Shown here: positions 28,005 to 36,583 of the stretch, in pieces
Layout: each line of letters starts with the position of its first letter
How positions within the stretch are numbered: the stretch's first letter is position 1
Source of the DNA: CAHJXF01 sp038225855
GTDB lineage: Bacteria > Pseudomonadota > Gammaproteobacteria > Burkholderiales > Burkholderiaceae_D
Assembly (NCBI GenBank): GCA_038225855.1
Contig: JBBRQU010000013.1
Coordinates: 25,337-89,336, forward strand
Direction of reading: 5' to 3'
DNA: 64,000 bases
The notes under the pieces: generated by a model
Seen by the model: only the letters and a program-made list of their open reading frames with translations
What the model was told of the DNA's origin: nothing
The model's database searches: none
Position numbers and translations under genes: made by a program

Positions 28005-28913
28005 ATGGCGGCAGCGCAATCCGGCCTAGACACGTCCACCGTCGGTTCCCGCGGCACTCTCTACTATCGACACCGATTGCCGGTGCGCATCATGCACTGG
28101 ATCAACGTGATCGCATTGACGATCCTGTTAATGAGCGGCCTGAACATCTTCAACGCACACCCCTCGCTTTACTGGGGCAAGTCGTCGTACAGCGGCAAGC
28201 CGGCGATCGTCGAAATCAAAGGTGAAGAGGACGCCGATGGCGAAACGGTGGGCACCACGAAAATCTTCGGACACACCTTCGACACCACCGGCTTTCTCGG
28301 CGCGTCGAACAACAGTCAGGGCGATCCGGTGGCGCGCGGCTTTCCGTCGTGGCTCACGATTCCGGACGATCAATGGCTGTCGATGGCGCGCCGCTGGCAC
28401 TTCTTCTTCGCCTGGATCCTGGTCATCAACGGCCTTTGCTACATCGGCTATTCGATTGCGAGCCGGCATCTGTCGCGCGATCTCGCGCCGCATGATGGCG
28501 AGCTGCGCACCATCGGCCAGTCGATCGTCGATCATCTCAAGTTCAAGCATCCGACCGGTGAAGCGGCCAAGCATTACAACGTGCTGCAGAAGCTCACCTA
28601 TCTGCTGGTGATCTTCGTATTGCTGCCGCTGATGATCCTGATGGGTCTGGCCATGTCGCCCGGCCTCGACACGGCGATCCCGGGTTGGGTCGACGTATTC
28701 GGCGGACGGCAGTCGGCGCGAACCCTGCACTTCGTCATTGCGTGGTTGATCGTCGCGTTCGTTCTGGTCCATGTGTTCGAAGTCATCATCAGCGGACTGT
28801 GGAACAACTTGCGTTCAATGATCACAGGACGGTATCGAATCCCTGCGCGGGTCCGGACGCGGGCTCCCGAACGAACCGTGAACACCAAAGACCATCATGA
28901 ACCACCCCGATAA
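28005..28913 (+). CDS. Cytochrome b561-type membrane protein, electron partner of the molybdoprotein
   Basis: A 302-residue membrane protein of the Ni/Fe-hydrogenase b-type / formate dehydrogenase gamma cytochrome family. Four main hydrophobic helices are visible. Candidate haem-ligand histidines lie in PVRIMHWINVIAL, ARRWHFFFAWILV, and near the end TLHFVIAWLIVAFVLVHVFE. An insertion of about 65 residues after helix 1 (GKSSYSGKPAIVEIKGEEDA) is predicted to be periplasmic and is a known feature of this subgroup. Start: the ATG at 28005 has GGAG seven bases upstream. The gene overlaps the following molybdoprotein gene by 17 bp, which indicates translational coupling. Together they would pass electrons between the quinone pool and a periplasmic molybdenum site. 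Confidence 0.85.
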   Translation: MAAAQSGLDTSTVGSRGTLYYRHRLPVRIMHWINVIALTILLMSGLNIFNAHPSLYWGKSSYSGKPAIVEIKGEEDADGETVGTTKIFGHTFDTTGFLGASNNSQGDPVARGFPSWLTIPDDQWLSMARRWHFFFAWILVINGLCYIGYSIASRHLSRDLAPHDGELRTIGQSIVDHLKFKHPTGEAAKHYNVLQKLTYLLVIFVLLPLMILMGLAMSPGLDTAIPGWVDVFGGRQSARTLHFVIAWLIVAFVLVHVFEVIISGLWNNLRSMITGRYRIPARVRTRAPERTVNTKDHHEPPR

Positions 28914-29673
28914 GCTGACACGGCGCCAGATGCTCGTGCGCACCGTGGGAGGTGCGAGCGCAGCGCTGCTCGCCGGTTGCGACAAGTTGTCGCAGACCTC
29001 GTGGGCGCCGAAGATTCTGAGCGCGGGCGAGAACATGAATCTCTCCGCGCAGCGCCTCGTCCTCACGCGCAAGTCGATGGCCGAAGAGTTCGACCCATCC
29101 GACCTGTCGCCTGAATTTCGCAGCAACGGAACGGCGATGCCGAACAGCAAGCAATACGCCGCGCTTGCCAACGGAGGGTTTGCCGAGTACCGCCTGAAAG
29201 TCGATGGCCTCGTCGAGCAGCCCGCCAGCCTGTCGCTCGCCGATGTGCGTGCGCTGCCCAGCCGCACCCAGATCACGCGCCACGATTGCGTAGAAGGCTG
29301 GAGCGCGATCGGCAAGTGGAAGGGTGCGCGTCTGGGCGCCTTGCTCGAGACGGTGCGGCCCAAACCCCAGGCGCGCTACGCGGTGTTCCATTGCGCCGAT
29401 CCGCAGCAGGCCGATGGCAGCAGTCCCTACTACGAGAGCGTCGATATGGAAGACGCCTTTCATCCGCAGACCATCCTGGCCTACGAGCTCAACGACAAGA
29501 CGCTGCCGATCGCCAACGGCGCTCCGCTGCGCATGCGCATCGAGCGGCAACTGGGCTACAAGATGGCCAAGTACGTGATGCGCATCGAGCTTGTTGAAAG
29601 CTTCGAAAAAATCGGCGGCGGCAAGGGCGGCTATTGGGAAGACCAGGGATACGAGTGGTACGCGGGCATCTGA
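28897..29673 (+). CDS. Tat-exported molybdopterin-dependent oxidoreductase (SUOX/YedY fold)
   Basis: A 258-residue protein with a twin-arginine signal (LTRRQMLVR, residues 7-15). The hydrophobic core ends LLAGC, so Cys28 could also be a lipidation site. The sulfite-oxidase-fold domain carries the Mo-ligand cysteine in HDCVEGWS (Cys131). The family binds molybdopterin and works in the periplasm; with a cytochrome b561 partner it probably reduces or oxidises a small sulfur or protein-sulfoxide substrate, but which one is unknown. It overlaps the cytochrome gene by 17 bp. It is shorter than MsrP/YedY (about 330 aa), so I do not call it msrP. A molybdenum cofactor gene, moaC, is encoded elsewhere in this window. 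Confidence 0.85.
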   Translation: MNHPDKLTRRQMLVRTVGGASAALLAGCDKLSQTSWAPKILSAGENMNLSAQRLVLTRKSMAEEFDPSDLSPEFRSNGTAMPNSKQYAALANGGFAEYRLKVDGLVEQPASLSLADVRALPSRTQITRHDCVEGWSAIGKWKGARLGALLETVRPKPQARYAVFHCADPQQADGSSPYYESVDMEDAFHPQTILAYELNDKTLPIANGAPLRMRIERQLGYKMAKYVMRIELVESFEKIGGGKGGYWEDQGYEWYAGI

Positions 29674-29693
29674 ACATGCATAAGGGGAATCGC

Positions 29694-31040
29694 ATGGACC
29701 ATGGCGCAACGGGTAAACGGCCTCTCTACAAGTCGCTCTACCTCCAGGTGATCGTGGCGATCGTGATCGGAATTCTCCTCGGCTACTTCTATCCTCAGAC
29801 CGGCGAGGCGATGAAGCCGCTGGGGGACGGCTTCATCAAGCTGATCAAGATGATCATCGCGCCGATCATCTTCTGTTCCGTGGTCGTCGGCATCGCGGGA
29901 ATGGAGGACATGAAGAAGGTCGGCAAGACCGGCGGCTATGCGCTGCTCTATTTCGAGGTGGTCAGCTCGATCGCATTGCTGGTCGGCCTGTTGATCATCA
30001 ACTTCGTGCAGCCGGGCGTCGGCATGAACATCGATCCAGCCAGCCTCGACACCAAGAGTCTCGCGGCCTATACCAAACCGGGCGCAATGCAAAGCACGAC
30101 CGAGTTCGTGCTGAACATCATCCCCAATACCCTGGTCGACGCATTCGCGAAGGGAGAGATTCTCGAGGTGCTGCTGATCGCGGTCATGTTCGGCTTCGCG
30201 CTTCACCGCTTCGGCGGTCGCGGCACGCTGGTGTTCGACATGATCGAGAAGACCTTGCACGTGTTGTTCACGATCGTCGGCTACATCATGAAGGTCGCGC
30301 CGATCGGCGCATTCGGCGCGATGGCGTTCACCATCGGCAAGTACGGCGTCGGCTCGCTCCTGTCGCTCGGCAAGTTGATGGTGACTTTCTATCTCACGTG
30401 CCTCCTGTTCGTCTTCGTCGTGCTCGGTTTGATAGCACGCTATCACGGCTTCTCGATCTTCAAGTTCATCCGCTACATCAAGGAGGAACTGCTGATCGTG
30501 CTGGGCACGTCATCGTCGGAATCGGTGTTGCCGCGCATGATGGCCAAGCTCGAAAATCTCGGCGTGCAGAAGTCCACCGTGGGTCTCGTGATTCCGACCG
30601 GTTACTCGTTCAACCTCGACGGCACCTCGATCTACCTGACGATGGCCGCAGTCTTCATCGCGCAAGCCACCAATACGCCGATGACATTCGCGCAGGAACT
30701 GACCCTGCTCGGCGTCCTCGTGCTCACGTCCAAAGGCGCAGCCGGCGTGACCGGCAGCGGCTTCATCGTGCTCGCCGCGACGTTGTCCGCGGTGGGTCAC
30801 GTACCGGTCGCGGGACTTGCACTGATACTCGGCATCGATCGCTTCATGTCCGAGGCCCGGGCGTTGACCAACCTGGTCGGCAATGGCGTGGCGACGGTGG
30901 TCGTGGGCAAATGGCGCGGAGAACTCGACAGCGCGCGCATGCCACGGGTACTCAATCGAGAAACCGACAACGAGGCCGACGAGCCTGAACAGGTTCTCGA
31001 CGCCGTCGTTGCAAAATCGGTCGCGACGTCCGCCGCGTGA
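29694..31040 (+). CDS. dctA: C4-dicarboxylate/proton (sodium) symporter, DctA family
   Basis: A 448-residue inner-membrane transporter of the DAACS family. Diagnostic segments are the serine-rich hairpin LGTSSSESVLPRMMAKLE near residue 270, YSFNLDGTSIYLTMAA near 305, and TSKGAAGVTGSGFIVLAATL near 345. It takes up succinate, fumarate and malate. The start at 29694 (MDHGATGKRPLYKSLYLQV) has a GGGG site upstream and gives the normal length; an earlier in-frame start runs into the molybdoprotein gene. The stop overlaps the ndh start as GTGA, an arrangement that suggests coordinated supply of oxidisable substrate and quinone reduction. Confidence 0.92.
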   Translation: MDHGATGKRPLYKSLYLQVIVAIVIGILLGYFYPQTGEAMKPLGDGFIKLIKMIIAPIIFCSVVVGIAGMEDMKKVGKTGGYALLYFEVVSSIALLVGLLIINFVQPGVGMNIDPASLDTKSLAAYTKPGAMQSTTEFVLNIIPNTLVDAFAKGEILEVLLIAVMFGFALHRFGGRGTLVFDMIEKTLHVLFTIVGYIMKVAPIGAFGAMAFTIGKYGVGSLLSLGKLMVTFYLTCLLFVFVVLGLIARYHGFSIFKFIRYIKEELLIVLGTSSSESVLPRMMAKLENLGVQKSTVGLVIPTGYSFNLDGTSIYLTMAAVFIAQATNTPMTFAQELTLLGVLVLTSKGAAGVTGSGFIVLAATLSAVGHVPVAGLALILGIDRFMSEARALTNLVGNGVATVVVGKWRGELDSARMPRVLNRETDNEADEPEQVLDAVVAKSVATSAA

Positions 31041-32413
31041 CGACACGCCGCGATACCGAGGGCGCGGCAACCGACAGCGGCCTGCATCGCATCGTCATCA
31101 TCGGCGGCGGTGCGGGTGGTCTCGAACTCGCGACGCGCCTGGGCGACACCCTCGGCAAGAAGCATCGTGCGCACATCACGCTGATCGAGAAAGAGCGCAC
31201 GCATTTCTGGAAGCCGCACCTCCACGAGATCGCGGCCGGCAGCATGGACGTCGGCGTGCATCAGACCGACTACCTCGCGCAGTCCCATTGGCATCACTTC
31301 GCGTACCGGGTCGGCGAGGCAACGCACATCGACCGCAGCGCGCGTCTTGTACACGTCGCCGCGTTCGTCGACGAGGGACAGGAAGAAGTTGCGGGAGCGC
31401 GCGCCATTCCCTATGACACGCTGGTCGTTGCGATCGGCAGCCTGACCAACGCCTTCGGCACACCCGGCGTTGCCGAGTACGCGATCTCGCTCGACGACGC
31501 GCGACAGGCCGGGCGCTTTCATCGACGGCTGGTCAACGCATGTATACGCGCGCACTCGCAGTCAGGGCCGTTGCAAACGGGTCAACTGCATGTCGCGATC
31601 ATCGGCGCGGGCGCGACCGGCGTCGAGCTTGCGGCCGAGTTGCGCAACACGACGCGCGTACTGGTTTCATTCGGCCTCGACCGCATCGATGCCGAGAAGG
31701 ACATACGCCTGATCGTGATCGAGGCCGCCGAACGCATCCTGCCCGCGTTACCCGAGCGCCTCTCGACGGCCGTGAGCGCCTTGCTCGACGAACTCGGCGT
31801 GCAGGTGCGCACGTCCGCGCGCGTGGCCGAGGTCTTGCCCGATGGCGTCAAGTTGACGACCGGCGAAATCATTCCTGCGGAGCTCGTCGTGTGGGCCGCA
31901 GGGGTCAAGGCGTCCGAAGTGCTCGAACATTTCGACGGGCTTGAAACCAATCGGGCGCATCAACTGGTCGTGGATGCGACCTTGCAAACCACACGCGACG
32001 ACAACATCTTTGCGATCGGCGATTGCGCGGCGTGTCCGTGGATCGGCCACCGGGGAGACCAACCCGGGCTGACCGTTCCCCCCCGCGCGCAAGTCGCGCA
32101 TCAGCAGGCGTCGCACATGGTCGGCCAGATTGCGCGGCAACTCGAAGCCAAGCCGCTGGTCGAGTGGCGCTACCGCGACTTCGGCTCGCTGATCTCGCTG
32201 GGCGAATATTCGACCGTCGGCAACCTGATGAGCGGACTCGCGCGCGGACTGTCGAAAAGCACGCTGTGGGTCGATGGCCTGTTCGCGCGCGCGATGTATT
32301 TGTCTCTCTACAAGATGCACGAGCTCGCGCTGCACGGCTTCTGGAAAGTCGCCCTCGATACGCTCGCACGCATGATCACGCGACGCACCGAGCCGCGCGT
32401 GAAGCTGCATTGA
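31037..32413 (+). CDS. ndh: Type II NADH:quinone oxidoreductase
   Basis: A 458-residue flavoprotein. The N-terminal FAD-binding motif is IVIIGGGAGGLELATRLG (about residues 19-36), and the NADH-binding motif is VAIIGAGATGVELAAEL near residue 190. The second FAD segment DNIFAIGDCAA lies near 330. The C-terminal amphipathic region (ARAMYLSLYKMHELALHGFW) would hold it on the inner membrane. It oxidises NADH without pumping protons. It begins with a GTG that overlaps the dctA stop (GTGA). About 20 residues precede the FAD motif, which is slightly longer than usual but acceptable. Confidence 0.9.
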   Translation: MTTRRDTEGAATDSGLHRIVIIGGGAGGLELATRLGDTLGKKHRAHITLIEKERTHFWKPHLHEIAAGSMDVGVHQTDYLAQSHWHHFAYRVGEATHIDRSARLVHVAAFVDEGQEEVAGARAIPYDTLVVAIGSLTNAFGTPGVAEYAISLDDARQAGRFHRRLVNACIRAHSQSGPLQTGQLHVAIIGAGATGVELAAELRNTTRVLVSFGLDRIDAEKDIRLIVIEAAERILPALPERLSTAVSALLDELGVQVRTSARVAEVLPDGVKLTTGEIIPAELVVWAAGVKASEVLEHFDGLETNRAHQLVVDATLQTTRDDNIFAIGDCAACPWIGHRGDQPGLTVPPRAQVAHQQASHMVGQIARQLEAKPLVEWRYRDFGSLISLGEYSTVGNLMSGLARGLSKSTLWVDGLFARAMYLSLYKMHELALHGFWKVALDTLARMITRRTEPRVKLH

Positions 32414-32473
32414 CGCGGCGCCCGAACGCAGGCGCGCATAGCCGAGTCATCGCGCATCAATGCCGGCCGCCAC

Positions 32474-33091
32474 TCAACAGTTGATGGTCGCGACCGCGAC
32501 CAACAGGCGCCGCTTGAAATGGATCTCCGCGAGATCGGCGGGTGCACCGTTGACGGTGATAGACGGAAGCGTGACCCACACGTCGTCGGCCGCTTCGGCA
32601 TCGACCCGCGCTGCGATCCAGTAGTGCCGGTCCGACGACATTGGCCCCATGACGATGCGACCGCCCTCCAGCGGCGTGCCGACCGGCAGCATCAGCTTCC
32701 TGACGCCAGGGAGTTCGCTGTAGCTGTTGATGTGCGGCGTGTCGACCTTGCTGACGTTCGGGATCGACGCCTCGAGCACGGGCCGGGAATCGCGGCGATC
32801 GATCCGCACGACGTGGTCCCGAAACACCAACGTCTTTCCCGGCGGCACGTCGAAGCGCACCTCCACGAACCCGCGCGTGTCCTGCTCGACCAGCTTCACG
32901 ATCGCTCGCACGCCTTCGCGCTCCAGAGACACTGCTAGCGGGACGTGCTTGTTGAACGAGCACGTCGAGTACACCAGGCTGCCGGCCGCCTCGTCGGCGA
33001 CATAGAAATGCATGGGGACCGGCGCGCATGCGGCCAACGCGAGAGCGGCAGTCGCTGCCGCCACGCGCTTCATGATGGATCCAGTTTTCAT
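32474..33091 (-). CDS. Hypothetical lipoprotein
   Basis: A 205-residue protein with a lipoprotein signal: after MKTGSIMKR comes AAATAALALAACAPVP, so Cys22 is the likely lipidated residue. I do not recognise the mature domain; it is beta-rich, with VRFDVPPGKTLVFRDHVVRI. It ends RRLLVAVATINC. GGAGGGCG lies upstream of the first ATG, which favours 33091 over the ATG six codons later. It is convergent with ndh and separated from it by 60 bp. Confidence 0.65.
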   Translation of the reverse strand: MKTGSIMKRVAAATAALALAACAPVPMHFYVADEAAGSLVYSTCSFNKHVPLAVSLEREGVRAIVKLVEQDTRGFVEVRFDVPPGKTLVFRDHVVRIDRRDSRPVLEASIPNVSKVDTPHINSYSELPGVRKLMLPVGTPLEGGRIVMGPMSSDRHYWIAARVDAEAADDVWVTLPSITVNGAPADLAEIHFKRRLLVAVATINC

Positions 33092-33256
33092 CGACGCCCT
33101 CCGCGCTTTTGCGATGGCGTTCAGTATTCCCGTCGTGCGCCTCGAGCGCGAGGGTTTATGCGCTGGCGTCGCGGCTCGATACCGGAAGTATTGTCATGCG
33201 CGACCTCGCTCGCTGCCGAACGATGAGGTCGAACGATGGCGTCGAACGACGGCGGT

Positions 33257-33919
33257 TCAGAACTTCAAGCCCTTCAGCAACGCCCCGCCCGTTTCGATCG
33301 GGTTCTCCCTCGCCTTGGTCTCCTCGCGGCCGACGTAGGTGAAGATGCCGTCGGAGGTCTTGCCGGTCACGTAGTCGGTCAGCTTGGCTTCGTCCATTCC
33401 GAAGGCTTTAAATTGCGAGACCTGATTGAGCGCACCGGTCTTCTCGAGCGCCGCCCGAATCAGCGGCAACAGCTTGGCCTTGATCTCGCTGCCGGTGCTC
33501 TTCTTCAGATAGTCGGTGGCGCCGGTGTTGCCGCCGCGAAGTATGCCCATTGCGTCGCTGAACGAGACCTTGTCGATCGCCGCGCGAAAGATCGGTTTGG
33601 CTTGGCTCGCCGCGGCCTCGGCCGCGCGATTGAGGCCGCCATTGATGTCCCCGGTGAAACCGGCCTTGCTCGCCATGTTCATCAGGTCACCCACGCCCTT
33701 GCCCGCTCCGGGCAGCGCGATGCGAATCGCGTCGTCGGACGAGAACGCGCCAGGCCGGGACAAGCGATCGAGCGCGCTGTCGGATGCCTTGCCCAGCATC
33801 TCCTTGAGCGCGTTGCCCGACGACGACGCGGTAGACGGCGCGGAAACCTGCGCCGAGGCGGGCGCGACTGTCGCGACGAACGCGAGCGATATGGCAACGA
33901 GTGCGGTGCGAAGTAACAT
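33257..33919 (-). CDS. DUF4197 exported protein
   Basis: A 220-residue protein with a Sec signal peptide (MLLRTALVAISLAFVATVAP, then ASAQ). The mature part is the helical DUF4197 domain: LKEMLGKASDSALDRLSRPG, DAIRIALPGAGKGVGDLMNM, and a C-terminal KTSDGIFTYVGREETKARENP. The family is exported and of unknown function. The ATG at 33919 was chosen because GGAG lies eight bases upstream; an in-frame start ten codons earlier lacks a site. Between it and the upstream lipoprotein gene there are 165 bp with only short GAACGA-type tandem sequences. Confidence 0.85.
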   Translation of the reverse strand: MLLRTALVAISLAFVATVAPASAQVSAPSTASSSGNALKEMLGKASDSALDRLSRPGAFSSDDAIRIALPGAGKGVGDLMNMASKAGFTGDINGGLNRAAEAAASQAKPIFRAAIDKVSFSDAMGILRGGNTGATDYLKKSTGSEIKAKLLPLIRAALEKTGALNQVSQFKAFGMDEAKLTDYVTGKTSDGIFTYVGREETKARENPIETGGALLKGLKF

Positions 33920-34010
33920 GACGGTCTCCGAAAATTGCGGCGCGACCATGCGCCGTGATGCCCATTGACGTTACCACGCCCACGCGTCGCATTGCCGCGT
34001 CGCAGAGCCC

Positions 34011-35432
34011 ATGGATCCGATCATTCTCGCCCGCATGCAGTTCGCGGCCAACATGACGTTTCACATCCTGTTTCCGACGATCAGCATCGGACTCGCGTGG
34101 AGCTTGTTGTTCTTTCGCTGGCGATGGCTGGTCACACGTAGTGGCGATGGAAAAAGCGGCGATCGCGCGCATGCGCAAGGATGGCTCGACGCCTATCGCT
34201 TCTTCACCAAGGTATTCGCGCTGACCTTCGCGCTCGGCGTCGTGTCGGGCATCACGATGAGCTTTCAGTTCGGCACCAACTGGCCGGGCTTCCTGGAAAA
34301 GGCCGGCAATATCGCCGGACCATTGCTCGGCTACGAAGTGCTGACCGCGTTCTTTCTCGAGGCGGGCTTTCTCGGCATCATGCTGTTCGGTCACGGCAGG
34401 GTCAGCGAGACCGTGCATTTCATCTCGACCTGCTTCGTCGCGTTCGGCACGACGCTGTCGGCTTTCTGGATCCTCGCGCTCGACTCGTGGATGCAGACGC
34501 CGGCAGGCTACGAGATCATCGATGGACAATTCCATGCGAGGAGCTGGATCGAGGTGATCTTCAATCCGTCGTTCCCGTATCGGCTGACGCACATGCTGCT
34601 CGCGTCCGCGCTGACCTGCGCGTTTCTGCTCGCGGGCCTCGCCGCATGGCAAGTGCTGAAGGGCGTGGGCAAACGTTCGGCGCCGAAGGTGCTTCGCTAC
34701 GCGCTCACGCTCGCGGCGATCGCGATTCCGCTTCAGATCTTCGTGGGCGACCAGCACGGGTTGAACACGCTGGAATATCAGCCGCAGAAGGTCGCCGCGA
34801 TGGAAGGCCTGTGGAACACGCGGCGTGGCGCGCCGCTTCTGCTGTTCGCGATCCCCGATCAGAAGGAACGCATCAATCATTTCGAGATCTCCATCCCGAA
34901 TCTCGCGAGCCTGATCCTCACGCATCACCTCGATGGCGAGGTCAAGGGCCTGAACGATTTTCGCGATCAGCATCCGCCGCCGTTGCCGGTGTTCTTCGCG
35001 TTTCGCGTGATGGTCGGCATGGGCGTGTTGATGCTGATCACGAGTTGGTCGGGATGGTGGCTGTACCAGCGGACGCGCTGGCAACCGGACCGGATGCCGC
35101 GTCCCATGCTGTGGTTGCTCGCGGGCATGACGTTCTCCGGATGGATTGCGACCGTCGCAGGCTGGTACGTGACCGAGATCGGGCGCCAGCCCTTCATCGT
35201 CTACGGCATGTTGCGCACTGCCGATATCGCGTCGACCATTCCGTCGCCGATGATCGTTTTCACGCTCACGATGTATGTGGTGCTTTATGTCGCGTTGATC
35301 CTCGTGTACGTCGGCGTGCTCAAGTACATGGCCGAGAAAACCGAAGAGGTGTTGATTGACGAACAACGCGAAGAAGCCGGCACGTCCGTCGGCGCGATGA
35401 CCTCCGCAGTTCCCTCGGCGCGAGGCGCGTGA
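34011..35432 (+). CDS. cydA: Cytochrome bd-type quinol oxidase subunit I (CIO-like)
   Basis: A 473-residue polytopic subunit that oxidises quinol and holds the haems. It starts MDPIILARMQFAANMTFHIL, where His18 is the high-spin haem ligand position. GYEVLTAFFLEAGFLGIM near residue 105 carries the conserved glutamates, and VAGWYVTEIGRQPFIVYGML near residue 388 is the signature of the family. The loop between helices VI and VII (around NTLEYQPQKVAAMEGLWNTR) is short, as in the cyanide-insensitive (CioA) branch, rather than long as in E. coli CydA. It is followed directly by subunit II. An alternative symbol is cioA. Confidence 0.92.
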   Translation: MDPIILARMQFAANMTFHILFPTISIGLAWSLLFFRWRWLVTRSGDGKSGDRAHAQGWLDAYRFFTKVFALTFALGVVSGITMSFQFGTNWPGFLEKAGNIAGPLLGYEVLTAFFLEAGFLGIMLFGHGRVSETVHFISTCFVAFGTTLSAFWILALDSWMQTPAGYEIIDGQFHARSWIEVIFNPSFPYRLTHMLLASALTCAFLLAGLAAWQVLKGVGKRSAPKVLRYALTLAAIAIPLQIFVGDQHGLNTLEYQPQKVAAMEGLWNTRRGAPLLLFAIPDQKERINHFEISIPNLASLILTHHLDGEVKGLNDFRDQHPPPLPVFFAFRVMVGMGVLMLITSWSGWWLYQRTRWQPDRMPRPMLWLLAGMTFSGWIATVAGWYVTEIGRQPFIVYGMLRTADIASTIPSPMIVFTLTMYVVLYVALILVYVGVLKYMAEKTEEVLIDEQREEAGTSVGAMTSAVPSARGA

Positions 35433-36436
35433 TGGACGCGATGAGCTTCGACGACATGCTGCCGCTGATCTACATGGCGCTGATGGGCATCGCGATGCTG
35501 ATCTATGTGATCAGCGACGGCTACGACCTCGGCGTGGGCATGCTGATGCATCGCGCGACCGACGAGGAAAAGGACGTGATGATCGCGTCGATCGGTCCGT
35601 TCTGGGATGCGAACGAAACCTGGCTGGTGCTCGGCATCGGCATCCTGCTGGTCATCTTCCCCAAGGCCAACAGCCTGGTCCTCGGAGAACTCTATCTGCC
35701 GGTCGCGTTCATGCTGATCGGACTGGTGTTGCGCGGGGTGGCCTTCGACTTTCGCGTCAAGGCGCGCGACACGCACAAGCGCACCTGGGACCGACTTTTC
35801 TTCGCAGGCTCCACCATCACCGCGGTATCGCAGGGATGGATGCTGGGACGTTATGTGAGCGGCTTCGGCACGGGTTGGAACTATCCGCTGTTCGCAGCCG
35901 CGATCGCCATCGCGCTGCCGATGGCGTATGTGCTGATGGGCGCGGCGTGGTTGATCCTGAAGACCGAGGGCGCATTGCAGGAACGTGCGATCGCCTGGGC
36001 CAGGCTCGCGTGGCTGCCGATGGTGATCGGCATGGCCTTGATCTCGATGGCCACGCCATGGATCAGCCAGACCGTGCGCGAACGCTGGTTCACGCTGCCC
36101 GCGCTGATCGCGCTGATGGCGATTCCCTTGATGACCGGCGTCTCGCTGTTCGCGGTGCGGGCCGTTCTCAATACGCGCGCGGTACGCGGGCCGTTGTGCT
36201 GGCTTCCCTTCGTGCTCCTGGTGCTGGTGTTCGTTCTCGGCTTCCTCGGCCTCGCGTACAGCATTTATCCATACGTCGTGATCGATCAGCTCACCGTGTG
36301 GCAGGCCGCGATCAGCCCCGCCTCGATGAAGTTCGTTCTCGTCGGCGTGTGCATCTCGGTGCCGGCGATTGCCGGCTACACGATTTTTTCCTATCGGGTG
36401 TTTCGAGGGAAGACGGGCGAGCTGAAGTACGCGTGA
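35432..36436 (+). CDS. cydB: Cytochrome bd-type quinol oxidase subunit II
   Basis: A 334-residue membrane protein of the CydB family. It contains AMLIYVISDGYDLGVGMLMH near the start, then FWDANETWLVLGIGILLVIF near residue 70, and TLPALIALMAIPLMTGVSLF later. The start ATG shares its A with the subunit I stop (TGATG), so the two are translated together. I see no cydX-like small ORF in the 147 bp that follow, as is usual for the CIO branch. With subunit I it forms a terminal oxidase that works at low oxygen or when cytochrome c oxidases are inhibited. Confidence 0.92.
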   Translation: MDAMSFDDMLPLIYMALMGIAMLIYVISDGYDLGVGMLMHRATDEEKDVMIASIGPFWDANETWLVLGIGILLVIFPKANSLVLGELYLPVAFMLIGLVLRGVAFDFRVKARDTHKRTWDRLFFAGSTITAVSQGWMLGRYVSGFGTGWNYPLFAAAIAIALPMAYVLMGAAWLILKTEGALQERAIAWARLAWLPMVIGMALISMATPWISQTVRERWFTLPALIALMAIPLMTGVSLFAVRAVLNTRAVRGPLCWLPFVLLVLVFVLGFLGLAYSIYPYVVIDQLTVWQAAISPASMKFVLVGVCISVPAIAGYTIFSYRVFRGKTGELKYA

Positions 36437-36583
36437 GGCGTTGCGCGCGTCGAGCGCGACGCTACAAGATGCGAGCAGCCGTTTTTCTGGTCGTGCCGAG
36501 CACGAACTCTTGCAGGCGCATCGCGAGAGATTTCGCTCCGCGCGACAGAGACGGGCGCTCGGAAGCGGTCGATGCCTGGCCGC

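Noticed and set aside
33687..35366. A 559-codon minus-strand frame opposite cydA
   Set aside because: Composition is Arg/Glu/His-rich without motifs; cydA on the plus strand has all the family signatures.
36437..36583. A small gene such as cydX after cydB
   Set aside because: No short frame with a membrane helix and ribosome-binding site is present.
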